From contig CAKPDH010000003.1 of NCBI GenBank assembly GCA_934148845.1, positions 1 through 64,000 of the forward strand: a DNA stretch of 64,000 bases, read 5' to 3'. The first letter of the stretch is position 1; each line of letters starts with the position of its first letter. This DNA comes from an uncultured Bacilli bacterium (GTDB taxonomy: Bacteria; Bacillota_I; Bacilli_A; RF39; UBA660). A program made the position numbers and the translations under genes. This document shows, one piece after another, positions 52,534 to 61,217 of the stretch. Below the pieces are notes generated by a model. The model did not search any database. It was not told the DNA's origin and was given only the letters and a program-made list of their open reading frames with translations.

Positions 52534-54274
52534 AGGTCTTCCTATGATGATTACTTTAGTTTTATCAAGTAATATGAGAAGAATGCTTAAAAATAATGTA
52601 CTAGTTAGAAAATTAGTAGGTATAGAAACATCAGGAAATATCAATATATTATTTACAGATAAAACTGGTACGATAACTAAAGGACTTCTGGAAGTAATAA
52701 ATATAGTCGATCCTAATTTAGGAGAATATAGTGATGAAACAAAATTAAGTAAGTATACAAAGTATTATGATATAGCAAAAAAATCTTGCTTAATAAATAA
52801 TGATAGTAGTTATTATGAAAATAAAGTAATAGGAGGTAATATTACTGATAGAGCAATTCTTTCATTTTTTAAGGATCCTAATTTTAAAAAAGGCAAAATA
52901 GAAGAACAGGTCCCTTTTAATAGTAAAAGTAAATATTCTATAACTAGATGTGATGGAATTAATTATATTAAAGGTGCTCCAGAAGTATTATTAAAAAATT
53001 GCTCTTATTGTTATAACAAAGATGGATCTAAGAGCATATTGAAAAATAGATTAAATATTCAAAATTATATTAATATGCAGACGAAGAAAGGACTTAGGGT
53101 GTTAATTACTGCAACATCAAGTAATTTAGATATCAAATCATTATCATCCTTATCATTAGTTAGTATAATATTAATTAAAGATGAAGTTAGAAAAGAAGCA
53201 AAAGAAGGAGTAAAAATGGTTCGTGATGCGCATATTAAAACTATAATGATAACGGGTGATAATAAAGATACAGCTCTGTCTATTGCAAAAGAAGTTGGAA
53301 TATACGAAGATAAAGATTTGATTTTGACTAGTGAAGAACTAAACCAATTAACAGATGATCAATTGAAAGAACAACTTAGTAGTATTTCAGTAGTTGCGCG
53401 TAGCCTTCCTAGCGATAAAAGCAGGCTTGTTAGAGTAAGTCAAGAATTAGGCCTTGTTGTTGGAATGACTGGGGATGGTGTAAATGATGCGCCAGCATTA
53501 AAAAAAGCAGATGTCGGTTTTAGTATGGGAAGTGGAACTGAAGTAGCTAAAGAAGCAAGTGATATAGTGATACTCGATAATAATTTTCTTTCTATATCAA
53601 AAGCAATTTTATTTGGAAGGACAATATTTAAAAGTATAAGAAAATTTATTATTTTACAATTAACTATTAATTTATGCGCTCTTTCATTATCTATTATAGG
53701 CCCATTTATAAATATAGAAATGCCTATAACTGTTATACAAATGCTTTGGATAAACATGGTTATGGATACACTAGCTGGACTTGCATTCTCCTTTGAACCG
53801 CCACTTAAAGAATATATGAAGGAACATCCTTTAAAAAAAGACGAACATATAATAAATAAATATATGATAAATGAAATATTTTTAACAGGCATATATTCTT
53901 CTATATTATGTATATTATTTTTAAAACTGCCATTTATTAAAACTTTATATAGACCAGATATAAATGATAAATACTTATATACGGCTTTCTTTGGATTATT
54001 TATATTTATAGATATATTTAATAGTTTCAATGCTAGAACCAATAGATTAAATTTACTTTCACATATATTAAAAAATAAAGTTTTTATATTTATTATGTCA
54101 TTTATTGTTGTTATTCAAATTACTTTAATATACTATGGAGGTAGTCTTTTTAGAACATCTGGACTTACTTCTAGAGAATTTTATATAATGCTATTATTTG
54201 CTTTTTCTGTCATACCTTTTGATTGGATAAGAAAGATAGTTTTAAAGAAAAAAGGTAAAAATACTGGAGTTTGA
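52534..54274 (+). pseudogene. P-type Ca2+-ATPase, 3' part, separated by the integrative element
   Basis: Continuation of the split pump: EGLPMMITLVL of helix 4, the phosphorylation site FTDKTGTITKG, nucleotide domain (FNSKSKYSITR, INYIKGAPEVL), the hinge MTGDGVNDAPALKKADVGF and a C-terminal membrane domain of about six helices. Everything needed apart from the N-terminal third is intact and without frameshifts, implying a recent or reversible insertion. ATG codons at 52544 and 52547 could start a fragment but have no ribosome-binding site. The pump would export Ca2+ when whole. Confidence 0.93.
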
Positions 54275-54299
54275 CATAATAATTAAAAAAGAATATAAT
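54271..54299 (+). promoter_or_regulatory. Consensus sigma-A promoter
   Basis: Perfect TTGACA at 54271-54276, 17-bp spacer, perfect TATAAT at 54294-54299. The -35 box begins inside the stop-codon region of the ATPase gene. Confidence 0.8.
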
Positions 54300-54319
54300 A
54301 CACTTAGGTGATGGGGATT

Positions 54320-55090
54320 ATGAAAAAAATAAAAATTTTATTAATGATACTACTACCATTTTTAATTAATAATAATGTAATAGCTTTAGAAAATGATACT
54401 ACATTTAATAAATTAAATCTTGTTATAAAGGAAAAATATAATTATATAAAAAATTGGTATAATGAAAATAAAGATATAATAAAAGATACATCAAAAGAAA
54501 TATTAACAAATGATTTAAATAAACTTAATGACATAAAAAATAACACAAAAAATTGGTATGATAATAATAAAAATGATATAATATCAGGAATTTTTGATGT
54601 TGCAAATAAATCAGTTAAAATGGTGAAAGAAAAATCTAATGACATATATAATTGGTATGTTGATAATGAGGACAAAATAAATAAAGCTAAAACTGATCTT
54701 ATAGATGGAGTAAAAGAAAAATCACAGGACATTTATGACAAAGTAGACGATTATTATGATTCAAACTTAGATTTAATAAAGGATAAATATGAGCAAATAA
54801 AAGAAAAAGCCCAAGAAAAATATGATAAAGCATCTAAATGGTATGATGAAAATAAAGAAGATTTGGTTAGTGGTACAAAAGAATTAATAAACAATGGTGT
54901 TGATAAATTAAAAGATGGATATAATACTACAAAAGAATGGTATAAAGAGAATAAAGAAGAAATAAAAGAATCTACTAAAGAACTTTTAGAAAATGATAAA
55001 GATTCATTAAAAGACATAAAAGATAATACCTTAAATTATTATAAATCTTTAAAAGAAAGTTATAATAATTATAAAGATTCATTAAATTAA
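54320..55090 (+). CDS. Secreted amphipathic repeat protein (LEA-like)
   Basis: 256 residues from the ATG at 54320, after ATGGGG. Signal peptide (ILLMILLPFLINNNVIALEN), then a region made wholly of degenerate repeats of the type WYxxNKxxIxxxxKExxxNDxxKLKD (for example NWYNENKDIIKDTSKE, KWYDENKEDLVSGTKEL and EWYKENKEEIKESTKEL), with no Cys and no Pro. Such 11-residue-like helical, Lys/Asp/Glu-rich sequences resemble group 3 LEA or apolipoprotein-type helices that lie on membranes or protect under stress. Own consensus promoter, so probably well expressed. Function unknown. Confidence 0.75.
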   Translation: MKKIKILLMILLPFLINNNVIALENDTTFNKLNLVIKEKYNYIKNWYNENKDIIKDTSKEILTNDLNKLNDIKNNTKNWYDNNKNDIISGIFDVANKSVKMVKEKSNDIYNWYVDNEDKINKAKTDLIDGVKEKSQDIYDKVDDYYDSNLDLIKDKYEQIKEKAQEKYDKASKWYDENKEDLVSGTKELINNGVDKLKDGYNTTKEWYKENKEEIKESTKELLENDKDSLKDIKDNTLNYYKSLKESYNNYKDSLN

Positions 55091-55100
55091 AACTATTTTG

Positions 55101-55144
55101 TATAATTTTAGAAAATCCTTCCATTCTATAAATGGAGGGATTTT
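55101..55144 (+). promoter_or_regulatory. -10 box and hairpin enclosing the ribosome-binding site of the lipoprotein gene
   Basis: A TATAAT at 55101-55106 is followed by a 14-bp imperfect stem (55112-55125 and 55131-55144, 5-nt loop). The 3' arm contains TGGAGGGA, the ribosome-binding site of the next gene, and runs to the base before its ATG. It could act as a translation switch, or as terminator of the upstream gene. Confidence 0.6.
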
Positions 55145-55693
55145 ATGAAAAAAATATTTTTAACATTTATAGCTATTATTATGTTAACAGGATGTTCATT
55201 TGGTAAAAATATGGATAATACACCAACCAAAAAAGTAGAAACATATTTGAACAATTATCAAACTTTAGACTCTACTGTTTTATCAAAATTAGATTCAATA
55301 GTTGAGGGCGAAGTATCATTTAATAGTGATCAAAAAGAGAAATATAAAAACATATTAAAAAAACATTACCAAAATTTAACATATAATATAAAAGAAGAAA
55401 CTATAAATGGTGATAAGGCAACAGTTGAAGTTGAAATAGAAGTAAATGATTATACAAAAATATTAAAGGATGCAGAAACATATAAAAATACTAATTCAAA
55501 AGAGTTTTTAAATGAAAATAATCAATTCGATGAAAAAAAGTATAATGATTATAAACTTGAGCAAATAGAAAAAGGTAAAGAAAAGGTAAAATATACACTA
55601 TTTTTCTCTTTAACTAAAATAGATGATACATGGACGCTTGATACTTTAACACAAACAGAAGAAGAAAAAATTCTTGGAATATATGAATACTAG
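55145..55693 (+). CDS. Lipoprotein of unknown function
   Basis: 182 residues. Signal sequence MKKIFLTFIAIIMLTGCSFG with lipobox LTGC, so lipidated at Cys17. The mature part has a NTF2-like or DUF-type alternating pattern: KKVETYLNNYQTLDSTVLSKL, then YKNILKKHYQNLTYNI, GDKATVEVEIEVNDY and KIDDTWTLDTLTQTE. Membrane-attached on the outer face. No family is recognised with certainty. Ends in a strong terminator. Confidence 0.78.
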   Translation: MKKIFLTFIAIIMLTGCSFGKNMDNTPTKKVETYLNNYQTLDSTVLSKLDSIVEGEVSFNSDQKEKYKNILKKHYQNLTYNIKEETINGDKATVEVEIEVNDYTKILKDAETYKNTNSKEFLNENNQFDEKKYNDYKLEQIEKGKEKVKYTLFFSLTKIDDTWTLDTLTQTEEEKILGIYEY

Positions 55694-55715
55694 TAAAAAA
55701 CTAGTATTTTTTTTT
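55686..55715 (+). terminator. Rho-independent terminator
   Basis: Stem AATACTAGT/ACTAGTATT with an A-rich loop and nine T; overlaps the lipoprotein stop codon. Confidence 0.85.
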
Positions 55716-55746
55716 AATATGTTATATAATGTTTATGGTGAATAAT

Positions 55747-56676
55747 ATGGGGAAAAAAACATTTAAAACAATTGATGAGCAAATAGAAATACTAAAACAA
55801 AAAGGCTTAGTAATAAGTGATATAGAAAAAACAAGACAAATACTTCTTAGAGAAAATTATTTTTTTATAAATGGATATAGACATTTATTTATGAACTCTT
55901 GGAAAGATGTTAATTTTATACCAGGAACTACTTTTGAAGAGTTGTATGCTATGTTTGTTTTTGACAGAAAAGAAAGAAATATATTTTTTAAAAATTTATT
56001 AATTGTTGAAAATAATGTTAAATCATTAATTAGCTATCAATTATCACGTAAATATGGATTTAAAGAAAAAGAATATTTAAATCCTAAAAATTATTCAAAA
56101 GACCCAATTAAAATTAGACAAGTTCATGATGTTTTAAATAAAGTAAAAAGACAAATAAGAGTAAATGGTAAGCAACATTCTGCAACGATGCATTATATAA
56201 CAAATTATGGTTATATACCATTATGGATATTAGTAAAAGTATTATCATTTGGTATAATTAGTGAGCTTTATAACATATTAGATGATTCAGATAAAAAAGA
56301 CATAGCTGATATTTATAATGTTGACTCTGAAACACTTGAAATATATTTATCTATACTAGCAAACTATAGAAATTTGTGTGCGCATGAGGATATATTATAT
56401 GATCATAGAACTCAAAGAGTAATTCCAGATACAAAATACCATGAAAAATTAGATATTGAAATGACTGACAATGAATATATATATGGTAAAAATGATTTAT
56501 TTGCAGTTGTAATAATTTTAAAGCAATTACTAACTCCAGATGAGTTTAGAGAATTTATAAACGAAACTGCATATGAAATAGATATACTTGAAGGAAAAAC
56601 CAATATATTACCAATAAACAATTTTTTAAATAAAATAGGCTTCCCAGAAAACTTTAGAGAGATATTATACTTATAA
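55747..56676 (+). CDS. Abi_2 (AbiD/AbiF-like) HEPN abortive-infection protein
   Basis: 309 residues from the ATG at 55747, 6 nt after GGTGA. KTFKTIDEQIEILKQKGL and RQILLRENYFFINGYRHLF are the standard N-terminus of the Abi_2 family, and YRNLCAHEDILYDHR has the R-x4-H ribonuclease motif of the HEPN superfamily. Family members give abortive-infection immunity to phage by cutting RNA. The gene touches the HtrA-like gene (1-bp overlap), but no antitoxin is obvious. Confidence 0.87.
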   Translation: MGKKTFKTIDEQIEILKQKGLVISDIEKTRQILLRENYFFINGYRHLFMNSWKDVNFIPGTTFEELYAMFVFDRKERNIFFKNLLIVENNVKSLISYQLSRKYGFKEKEYLNPKNYSKDPIKIRQVHDVLNKVKRQIRVNGKQHSATMHYITNYGYIPLWILVKVLSFGIISELYNILDDSDKKDIADIYNVDSETLEIYLSILANYRNLCAHEDILYDHRTQRVIPDTKYHEKLDIEMTDNEYIYGKNDLFAVVIILKQLLTPDEFREFINETAYEIDILEGKTNILPINNFLNKIGFPENFREILYL

Positions 56677-57527
56677 TGAAAAAAATTAAATATATACTAA
56701 TAATATTAATATTACTAATAAGTATTTTAATATTTATAAATATTAAGGAAAATAAAAGTTATTATAAAATTATTTCATATAGTAATTCTAAACAAGAAGG
56801 ATATGGAATTTGTTATAAAATAGTAAATAATACTTCTTATATAATTACAAACTACCATGTAATAGAAAATTCTTATAAAATTCTTGTAGATAAGTATGAA
56901 GCTGATTTAGTAGGTTTTGATAAATATAGAGATATAGCGCTTTTAAAATTAGATAATGTAAAGTTAAATACTATTAAAGTATCTAATAAAAATCTTACTT
57001 TAAAAGATGAAATTAAAATATATGATGTTAATAACAATAAATATATAAAAGGTACTATTAATAATTTAAGTAAGTCAATTTATGTAAATAATTCTTACTA
57101 TGATGCAATTGAAATAAATTCTAAATTTAGTGAGGGAAATAGTGGAAGTCCTGTACTTGATAAATATAATAATGTATTAGGTATAGTATCTGTTATGAAT
57201 GATAATAAAAAAGTAGGATATGCAATAGATATAAAATTTGCCATTAAAATATCAGATAAAATAAGGAATAATGAAAGTACTAGAATTATATTAGGAGCAA
57301 CATTCAAAAATACTTTAAATGGTGTTGAAATATCAAATTTAAAAGAAAATTATACTTTAAAAAAATATAATTTTGAAAATTTTGATATAATAGTTTCAAT
57401 AGATGATACTATTATAAATAATACAAATGAACTTATAAATAAATTATATGAGTATAATATTGGTGATAATGTAAAGATAGGATATAAAAGAAATAATATA
57501 TTATATTATCAAAAAGTTGTTTTTTAG
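56676..57527 (+). CDS. HtrA-like serine protease with PDZ-type tail
   Basis: 283 residues with an N-terminal membrane anchor (ILIILILLISILIFI). The chymotrypsin-fold triad is visible: His in IITNYHVI, Asp in KYRDIALLKL and Ser in EGNSGSPVL. The last 80 residues (NFENFDIIVSIDDTIINNT, then KLYEYNIGDNVKIGYKR) have the form of a PDZ domain. Shorter than DegP. Extracellular quality-control or processing protease. Its start codon overlaps the stop of the Abi_2 gene by one base, so the two are co-translated. Confidence 0.85.
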   Translation: MKKIKYILIILILLISILIFINIKENKSYYKIISYSNSKQEGYGICYKIVNNTSYIITNYHVIENSYKILVDKYEADLVGFDKYRDIALLKLDNVKLNTIKVSNKNLTLKDEIKIYDVNNNKYIKGTINNLSKSIYVNNSYYDAIEINSKFSEGNSGSPVLDKYNNVLGIVSVMNDNKKVGYAIDIKFAIKISDKIRNNESTRIILGATFKNTLNGVEISNLKENYTLKKYNFENFDIIVSIDDTIINNTNELINKLYEYNIGDNVKIGYKRNNILYYQKVVF

Positions 57528-57541
57528 TATATTTATATTAA

Positions 57542-57575
57542 AAATTGCAATAGCTTATGCGCTGCAATTTTTTTA
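57542..57575 (+). terminator. Rho-independent terminator after the HtrA-like gene
   Basis: Stem AAATTGCA/TGCAATTT with a 13-nt loop and T run. Its 3' half belongs to the duplicated segment described below. Confidence 0.65.
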
Positions 57576-57660
57576 ATTAACTATAAAATCACAAAAAAAA
57601 TATTGATGACATACAATATTTTAAAGGTGAGAAAATGGCAAAAATAGTAATATATGCTGG
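57554..57660 (+). repeat. Duplicated amidase 5' region, copy 1
   Basis: 107 bp nearly identical to 60805-60910 (six substitutions and one 1-bp gap by eye). Spans a terminator half, the ribosome-binding site AGGTGAG and the first eight or nine codons of an amidase gene. Confidence 0.88.
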
Positions 57661-57679
57661 ACAAGGAGTAGTAGGATAA
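57635..57679 (+). pseudogene. Remnant of N-acetylmuramoyl-L-alanine amidase, 5' end only
   Basis: Reads MAKIVIYAGQGVVG and stops after 14 codons. The functional counterpart begins MAKIVIDAGHGG; here the metal-binding His and the Asp are already mutated (Q and Y). Decayed first copy of the gene whose second copy is at 60885. Confidence 0.8.
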
Positions 57680-57922
57680 ATCCAAAAATAAAAGAATAAC
57701 TATAAATGCAAGTAAATACAAGGATTTATGTTAAAGCCAATATAAAAATGTACAAAAAGTTCCACATTATAGACATATTAAATTTTCATGAGACATTATT
57801 AAAGAAGATGAATTATTTGAATATGTAAATACGCTTTATTATTTGAAAAAAAGTAAAATTAAAATCAACTATAAAATTTAACAAATTTACATAAAAAAAT
57901 AGTTAAATTATTGTAATAGTGA
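57680..57922 (+). other. Intergenic remnant between HtrA-like and HTH-array genes
   Basis: No ORF with a ribosome-binding site. One frame gives KVPHYRHIKFS, a stop, then DIIKEDELFEYVNTLYYLKKSKIKINYKI, which looks like debris of an older coding sequence that I cannot identify. With the pseudogene before it, 57,528-57,948 has no intact gene. A TATAAT at 57923-57928 with upstream TGA probably starts the next transcript. Confidence 0.5.
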
Positions 57923-57948
57923 TATAATATTAACTTAAGGGAGATATT

Positions 57949-60036
57949 ATGAATCAAAGAATGTGGACTAATGAAGAAGATAATTATATAAAAGAAAACA
58001 TTGGCAAAATTTCTTTTAGTGAAATGGCTAATTTTTTAAATTGTACAATATCAACTGTACAAAGACGAGCTGAATATTTAAATCTTCAGTTTGAAAAACG
58101 CACTGTAAAACGATGGAAGCAAGAAGAAATAGAATTATTAAAAATAATGGCGCCAAAGTATTTAAATAAAACTATAGCAAGAAAATTAGATCGCTCTGTT
58201 AATGAATTAAATAAAAAAGCTAGAGAATTAGGAATTGAACTCATTTTTAAAAGACCAGTATGGAAAAATTGGAAAATAAAATTTTTAAAGGAAAATATTA
58301 ATATATTATCATTATCTCAAATTCAAAAAGAATTAGAAGTAAACTACTATCAAATCATGGATAAACTTGATGAACTTGGCATTAAATATAATAATAATTT
58401 TTGGTGTGAAGAGGAAATAAATATTTTAATTGAATTATCTAATAAAGTATATATAAGGGAATTAGCCAAAATTTTAAATAGAACTGAATGTGCTATTATA
58501 TCTAAAGCAAATAATTTAGGACTAGACTATATAACTCTTAAAAAAAAATATAAACCTGAAGAATTACAATATATAAAAGATAACTGGGGTATTATTCCAG
58601 TTACAGATATGGCAAGAAATTTAGGTGTAAGCAAAATAATGATTCAAGCACAAGCAGATAAAATGAATCTTTCAAAGTTAGGCAATAATCCATATAGAAA
58701 GTGGACTGAATTAGAATTAGCTAAATTAAGAGAATTGGCACAAAAAAAATCTATTACCGAGTTAGCAAGATACTTTAATACAACAAATGGTGCTATTACA
58801 ACAGTAGCATATAAAAATGGAATTTATTTAAATGATGATAAAATTCATTGGACACAAGAAGATAATGCTATTTTAAGGGAGTTAGCTCAAACTTTAGATT
58901 TATCAGAGATAGCTTTAAAGATGAATAGATCAACTTTTGCTGTTCGCTCACAAGCAAAAAGACAAAATATTAAAATTATACCAGCAAAAAAAGATGCTCA
59001 AACTATATGGACAGAAGAAGATTATAAAGAATTACAAATGTTAATTAGCAAAGGTAAATCTTTGTTAGAAATTTGTAGTTTAATGAATAAAAAAGATGTC
59101 ACAGTATTGAAAAAAGCAAAAGAATTAAATTTAGATATAAAAAAAGAAGTTCAAAGAGAATGGTCTGAAAATGAAATAATTAAATTAAAGGAATTGTCTA
59201 AAACTAAGAAAATGAGTGAATTGGTTAAAGAATTAAATCGTACAAGTAGTTCAATAAAAACAATGGCTCAAAAGTTAGGGGTAAATGTGACTAATGATAG
59301 AAGAAATTGGACAAAAGAAGAATATCAACTTCTTGAAAAATTAACAATGGTTGATAGGAAATCGCCAAAAGAAATTGCAAAAATACTTGGTAGAACAGAA
59401 GATGCAATAATCATTAAAATAAATAGAAGGGGATTACAAATTCAAACTAACGATAAGAGATTTTGGACAAAAGAAGAAGAAACATTATTATCTGATTTAT
59501 GGGGTGAAGAATCCTTTGAAATAATCGCTAAAAGATTAAATAGAACAGTATCTTCAATTAAAAATAAAGCATTTCTTTTAGGTTTAGGCTCAGCAATGGA
59601 AAATAATTATAATGGTTTAACAATTAAAGATATTAGTGATATGTTAGGTGTAAATATAAATACAGTAAGTGTTGGCTGGATTGGATTAGGATTAAAATAT
59701 AAAATTCAAAAAATATCAAAATCAAAGAGTTATAGATATGTGCAAATCAAAGATTTATATGAATTTCTTGAAGCAAATCAAAATATATGGGATAGCAGAA
59801 ATTTAGAAAAGAATATTTTAGGTAATGAACCTGAATGGTTAAAAGAAAAAAGAAAATTAGATAGTGAAAATAGTCCTAGTATAGAAAGATTGAATTTAAC
59901 AAAACAACAGTTGATACTTGCAAGGAAATTCTTTTTAGAACTAAAAGAAGAAACCAAAATGAAAGAAGAAGAAATACTAGAATATCAGAAAAGACTAACA
60001 AAGCAAAAAAATAATAGAGGTGAAAATAATGGCTAG
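57949..60036 (+). CDS. Array of eleven Myb/SANT-like HTH repeats with C-terminal MerR-like HTH
   Basis: 695 residues made almost wholly of repeats about 50 residues long, each starting with a Trp (W6, W56, W105, W152, Y201, W252, W301, W354, W405, W454 and W506) and following WTxEExxxL...ELAxxLNRTxxAIxxKAxxLGL. Each is a helical Myb/SANT-like DNA-binding unit. From about residue 555 comes a different HTH (LTIKDISDMLGVNINTVSVGW) and a KSYRYVQIKDLYEFLE strand region typical of excisionase or MerR-like modules, then a helical tail. Ribosome-binding site AGGGAGA. The last codons overlap the sigma factor gene by 8 bp. Probable DNA-binding regulator; not matched to a named family. Confidence 0.85.
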   Translation: MNQRMWTNEEDNYIKENIGKISFSEMANFLNCTISTVQRRAEYLNLQFEKRTVKRWKQEEIELLKIMAPKYLNKTIARKLDRSVNELNKKARELGIELIFKRPVWKNWKIKFLKENINILSLSQIQKELEVNYYQIMDKLDELGIKYNNNFWCEEEINILIELSNKVYIRELAKILNRTECAIISKANNLGLDYITLKKKYKPEELQYIKDNWGIIPVTDMARNLGVSKIMIQAQADKMNLSKLGNNPYRKWTELELAKLRELAQKKSITELARYFNTTNGAITTVAYKNGIYLNDDKIHWTQEDNAILRELAQTLDLSEIALKMNRSTFAVRSQAKRQNIKIIPAKKDAQTIWTEEDYKELQMLISKGKSLLEICSLMNKKDVTVLKKAKELNLDIKKEVQREWSENEIIKLKELSKTKKMSELVKELNRTSSSIKTMAQKLGVNVTNDRRNWTKEEYQLLEKLTMVDRKSPKEIAKILGRTEDAIIIKINRRGLQIQTNDKRFWTKEEETLLSDLWGEESFEIIAKRLNRTVSSIKNKAFLLGLGSAMENNYNGLTIKDISDMLGVNINTVSVGWIGLGLKYKIQKISKSKSYRYVQIKDLYEFLEANQNIWDSRNLEKNILGNEPEWLKEKRKLDSENSPSIERLNLTKQQLILARKFFLELKEETKMKEEEILEYQKRLTKQKNNRGENNG

Positions 60037-60670
60037 AAAATTATCGTTGGATGAAACAAAAAATTGTTTAAAAGCATGGAGAGAACTTAGAGATAAAGAT
60101 GCAATAGAAGCTTTAGTAATCTGCAATGAAGAATTAGTTGTCTTATTTGCAAAAAAATATTTAGGAAAAGGTTTAACTTTTGACGAATTAAAATCAGCAG
60201 GCTATGAAGGTTTGATGAATGCAATTAATAAGTTTAATTATAATGAAATTGCAATAGAAGTATTTACTCCATATATTTCTACTGCAATTAAAAACGCAAT
60301 GAAAAATGAATTCAGGAAGTATTATAAACATAGTCATGTATTAAGTCTTGAACAACCAATAGGTCATCATAAAGATGGTGATGAAATTAGAGTTGAAGAT
60401 TTGATTGGAACTGATTCAGAACAATTAATTGAAGATATAATATCTGAAATGAAAATAGATATTGTTCGTGAATCTTTAAAATGTTTAACATCTAGGGAGC
60501 AACAAATTATTTTGTTGCGATATGGCCTTGATGATGCTAATAAAAAAACACAAGAAGAGGTGGCAGAGATATTTGAATGTTCACCCTGGACAATTTTAAG
60601 ACAGGAACAAAAAGCATTGATTAAAATGAGGCATCCTAGAAATACAAAAAAATTAAAAGATTTTATATAA
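60029..60670 (+). CDS. Sigma-70 family RNA polymerase sigma factor
   Basis: 213 residues from the ATG at 60029, after AGAGGTGA. Region 2: LVVLFAKKYLGKGLTFDELKSAGYEGLMNAINKF and FTPYISTAIKNAMKNEFRKY; region 4: LTSREQQIILLRYGLDDANKKTQEEVAEIFECSPWTILRQEQKAL. No region 1.1 and a short region 3 (LSLEQPIGH, DGDEIRVEDLIG), like phage or element-borne sigma factors and sporulation-type sigmas. No anti-sigma gene is adjacent. Translationally coupled to the HTH-array gene. Confidence 0.9.
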   Translation: MARKLSLDETKNCLKAWRELRDKDAIEALVICNEELVVLFAKKYLGKGLTFDELKSAGYEGLMNAINKFNYNEIAIEVFTPYISTAIKNAMKNEFRKYYKHSHVLSLEQPIGHHKDGDEIRVEDLIGTDSEQLIEDIISEMKIDIVRESLKCLTSREQQIILLRYGLDDANKKTQEEVAEIFECSPWTILRQEQKALIKMRHPRNTKKLKDFI

Positions 60671-60788
60671 GAATAGTCATTAATTTAATTTTTTTATAAA
60701 ATCTAAATTGACAATTTTGTATTACACTTCGATATTGGCAAAACCAATAAAGGTATGTACCAAGAGAAAATTTTTTTGAAATCTCTAA

Positions 60789-60825
60789 AGCAACATATTA
60801 CAAACTTATGTGTTGCAATTTTTTT
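60789..60825 (+). terminator. Terminator upstream of the second amidase copy
   Basis: Stem GCAACA/TGTTGC around an AT-rich loop and a run of seven T. 60,671-60,788 has no gene; it contains a small ATTGG/CCAAT hairpin near 60,733-60,747. Confidence 0.55.
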
Positions 60826-60910
60826 AATTAATTATAAAATCACAAAAAAATATTGATAACATACAATATTTTAGAGGTGAGAAAATGGCAAAAATAGTAA
60901 TAGATGCTGG
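60805..60910 (+). repeat. Duplicated amidase 5' region, copy 2
   Basis: Counterpart of 57554-57660. Together the two copies enclose the HTH-array and sigma factor genes as about 3.25 kb of DNA between direct repeats. Confidence 0.88.
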
Positions 60911-61175
60911 CCATGGTGGTAGTGATCCAGGCGCTAGTGGTAATGGTATAATAGAAAAAGAATATACATTAAAAATATCCAAATATATATATAATAGATT
61001 AAAACAATTAGGTTTTGATGTTAAAATGACAAGAGTAGATGATGAAACATTAAGTCCTAATGAAAGAGTAAATAGAGTTTTAAATGCATTTGGCAATAGT
61101 AGTGATGTAATAGTTGTTTCTAATCACATAAATGCAGGGGGTGGCGATGGTCATTGTGTAACAAAGTATGTATAA
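60885..61175 (+). pseudogene. Truncated N-acetylmuramoyl-L-alanine amidase (Amidase_3)
   Basis: 96 residues with a perfect N-terminal Amidase_3 start (MAKIVIDAGHGGSDPGASGN, Glu in IIEKEYTLKISK, LGFDVKMTR, then VIVVSNHINAGGG). The family domain needs about 170-180 residues, and the last catalytic Glu is missing: after GGGDGH the frame runs into CVTKYV and a stop. Probably inactive and part of a decayed phage or mobile element lysin. Ribosome-binding site AGGTGAG still present. Confidence 0.82.
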
Positions 61176-61217
61176 CAATTAAAGCCAAATAAATTTAGAA
61201 AGAAATGGAGAAATGTT

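Noticed and set aside
57635..57679. 14-codon ORF MAKIVIYAGQGVVG as a real small gene
   Set aside because: It is the decayed 5' end of the amidase present at 60885; metal-binding residues are changed and the frame stops.
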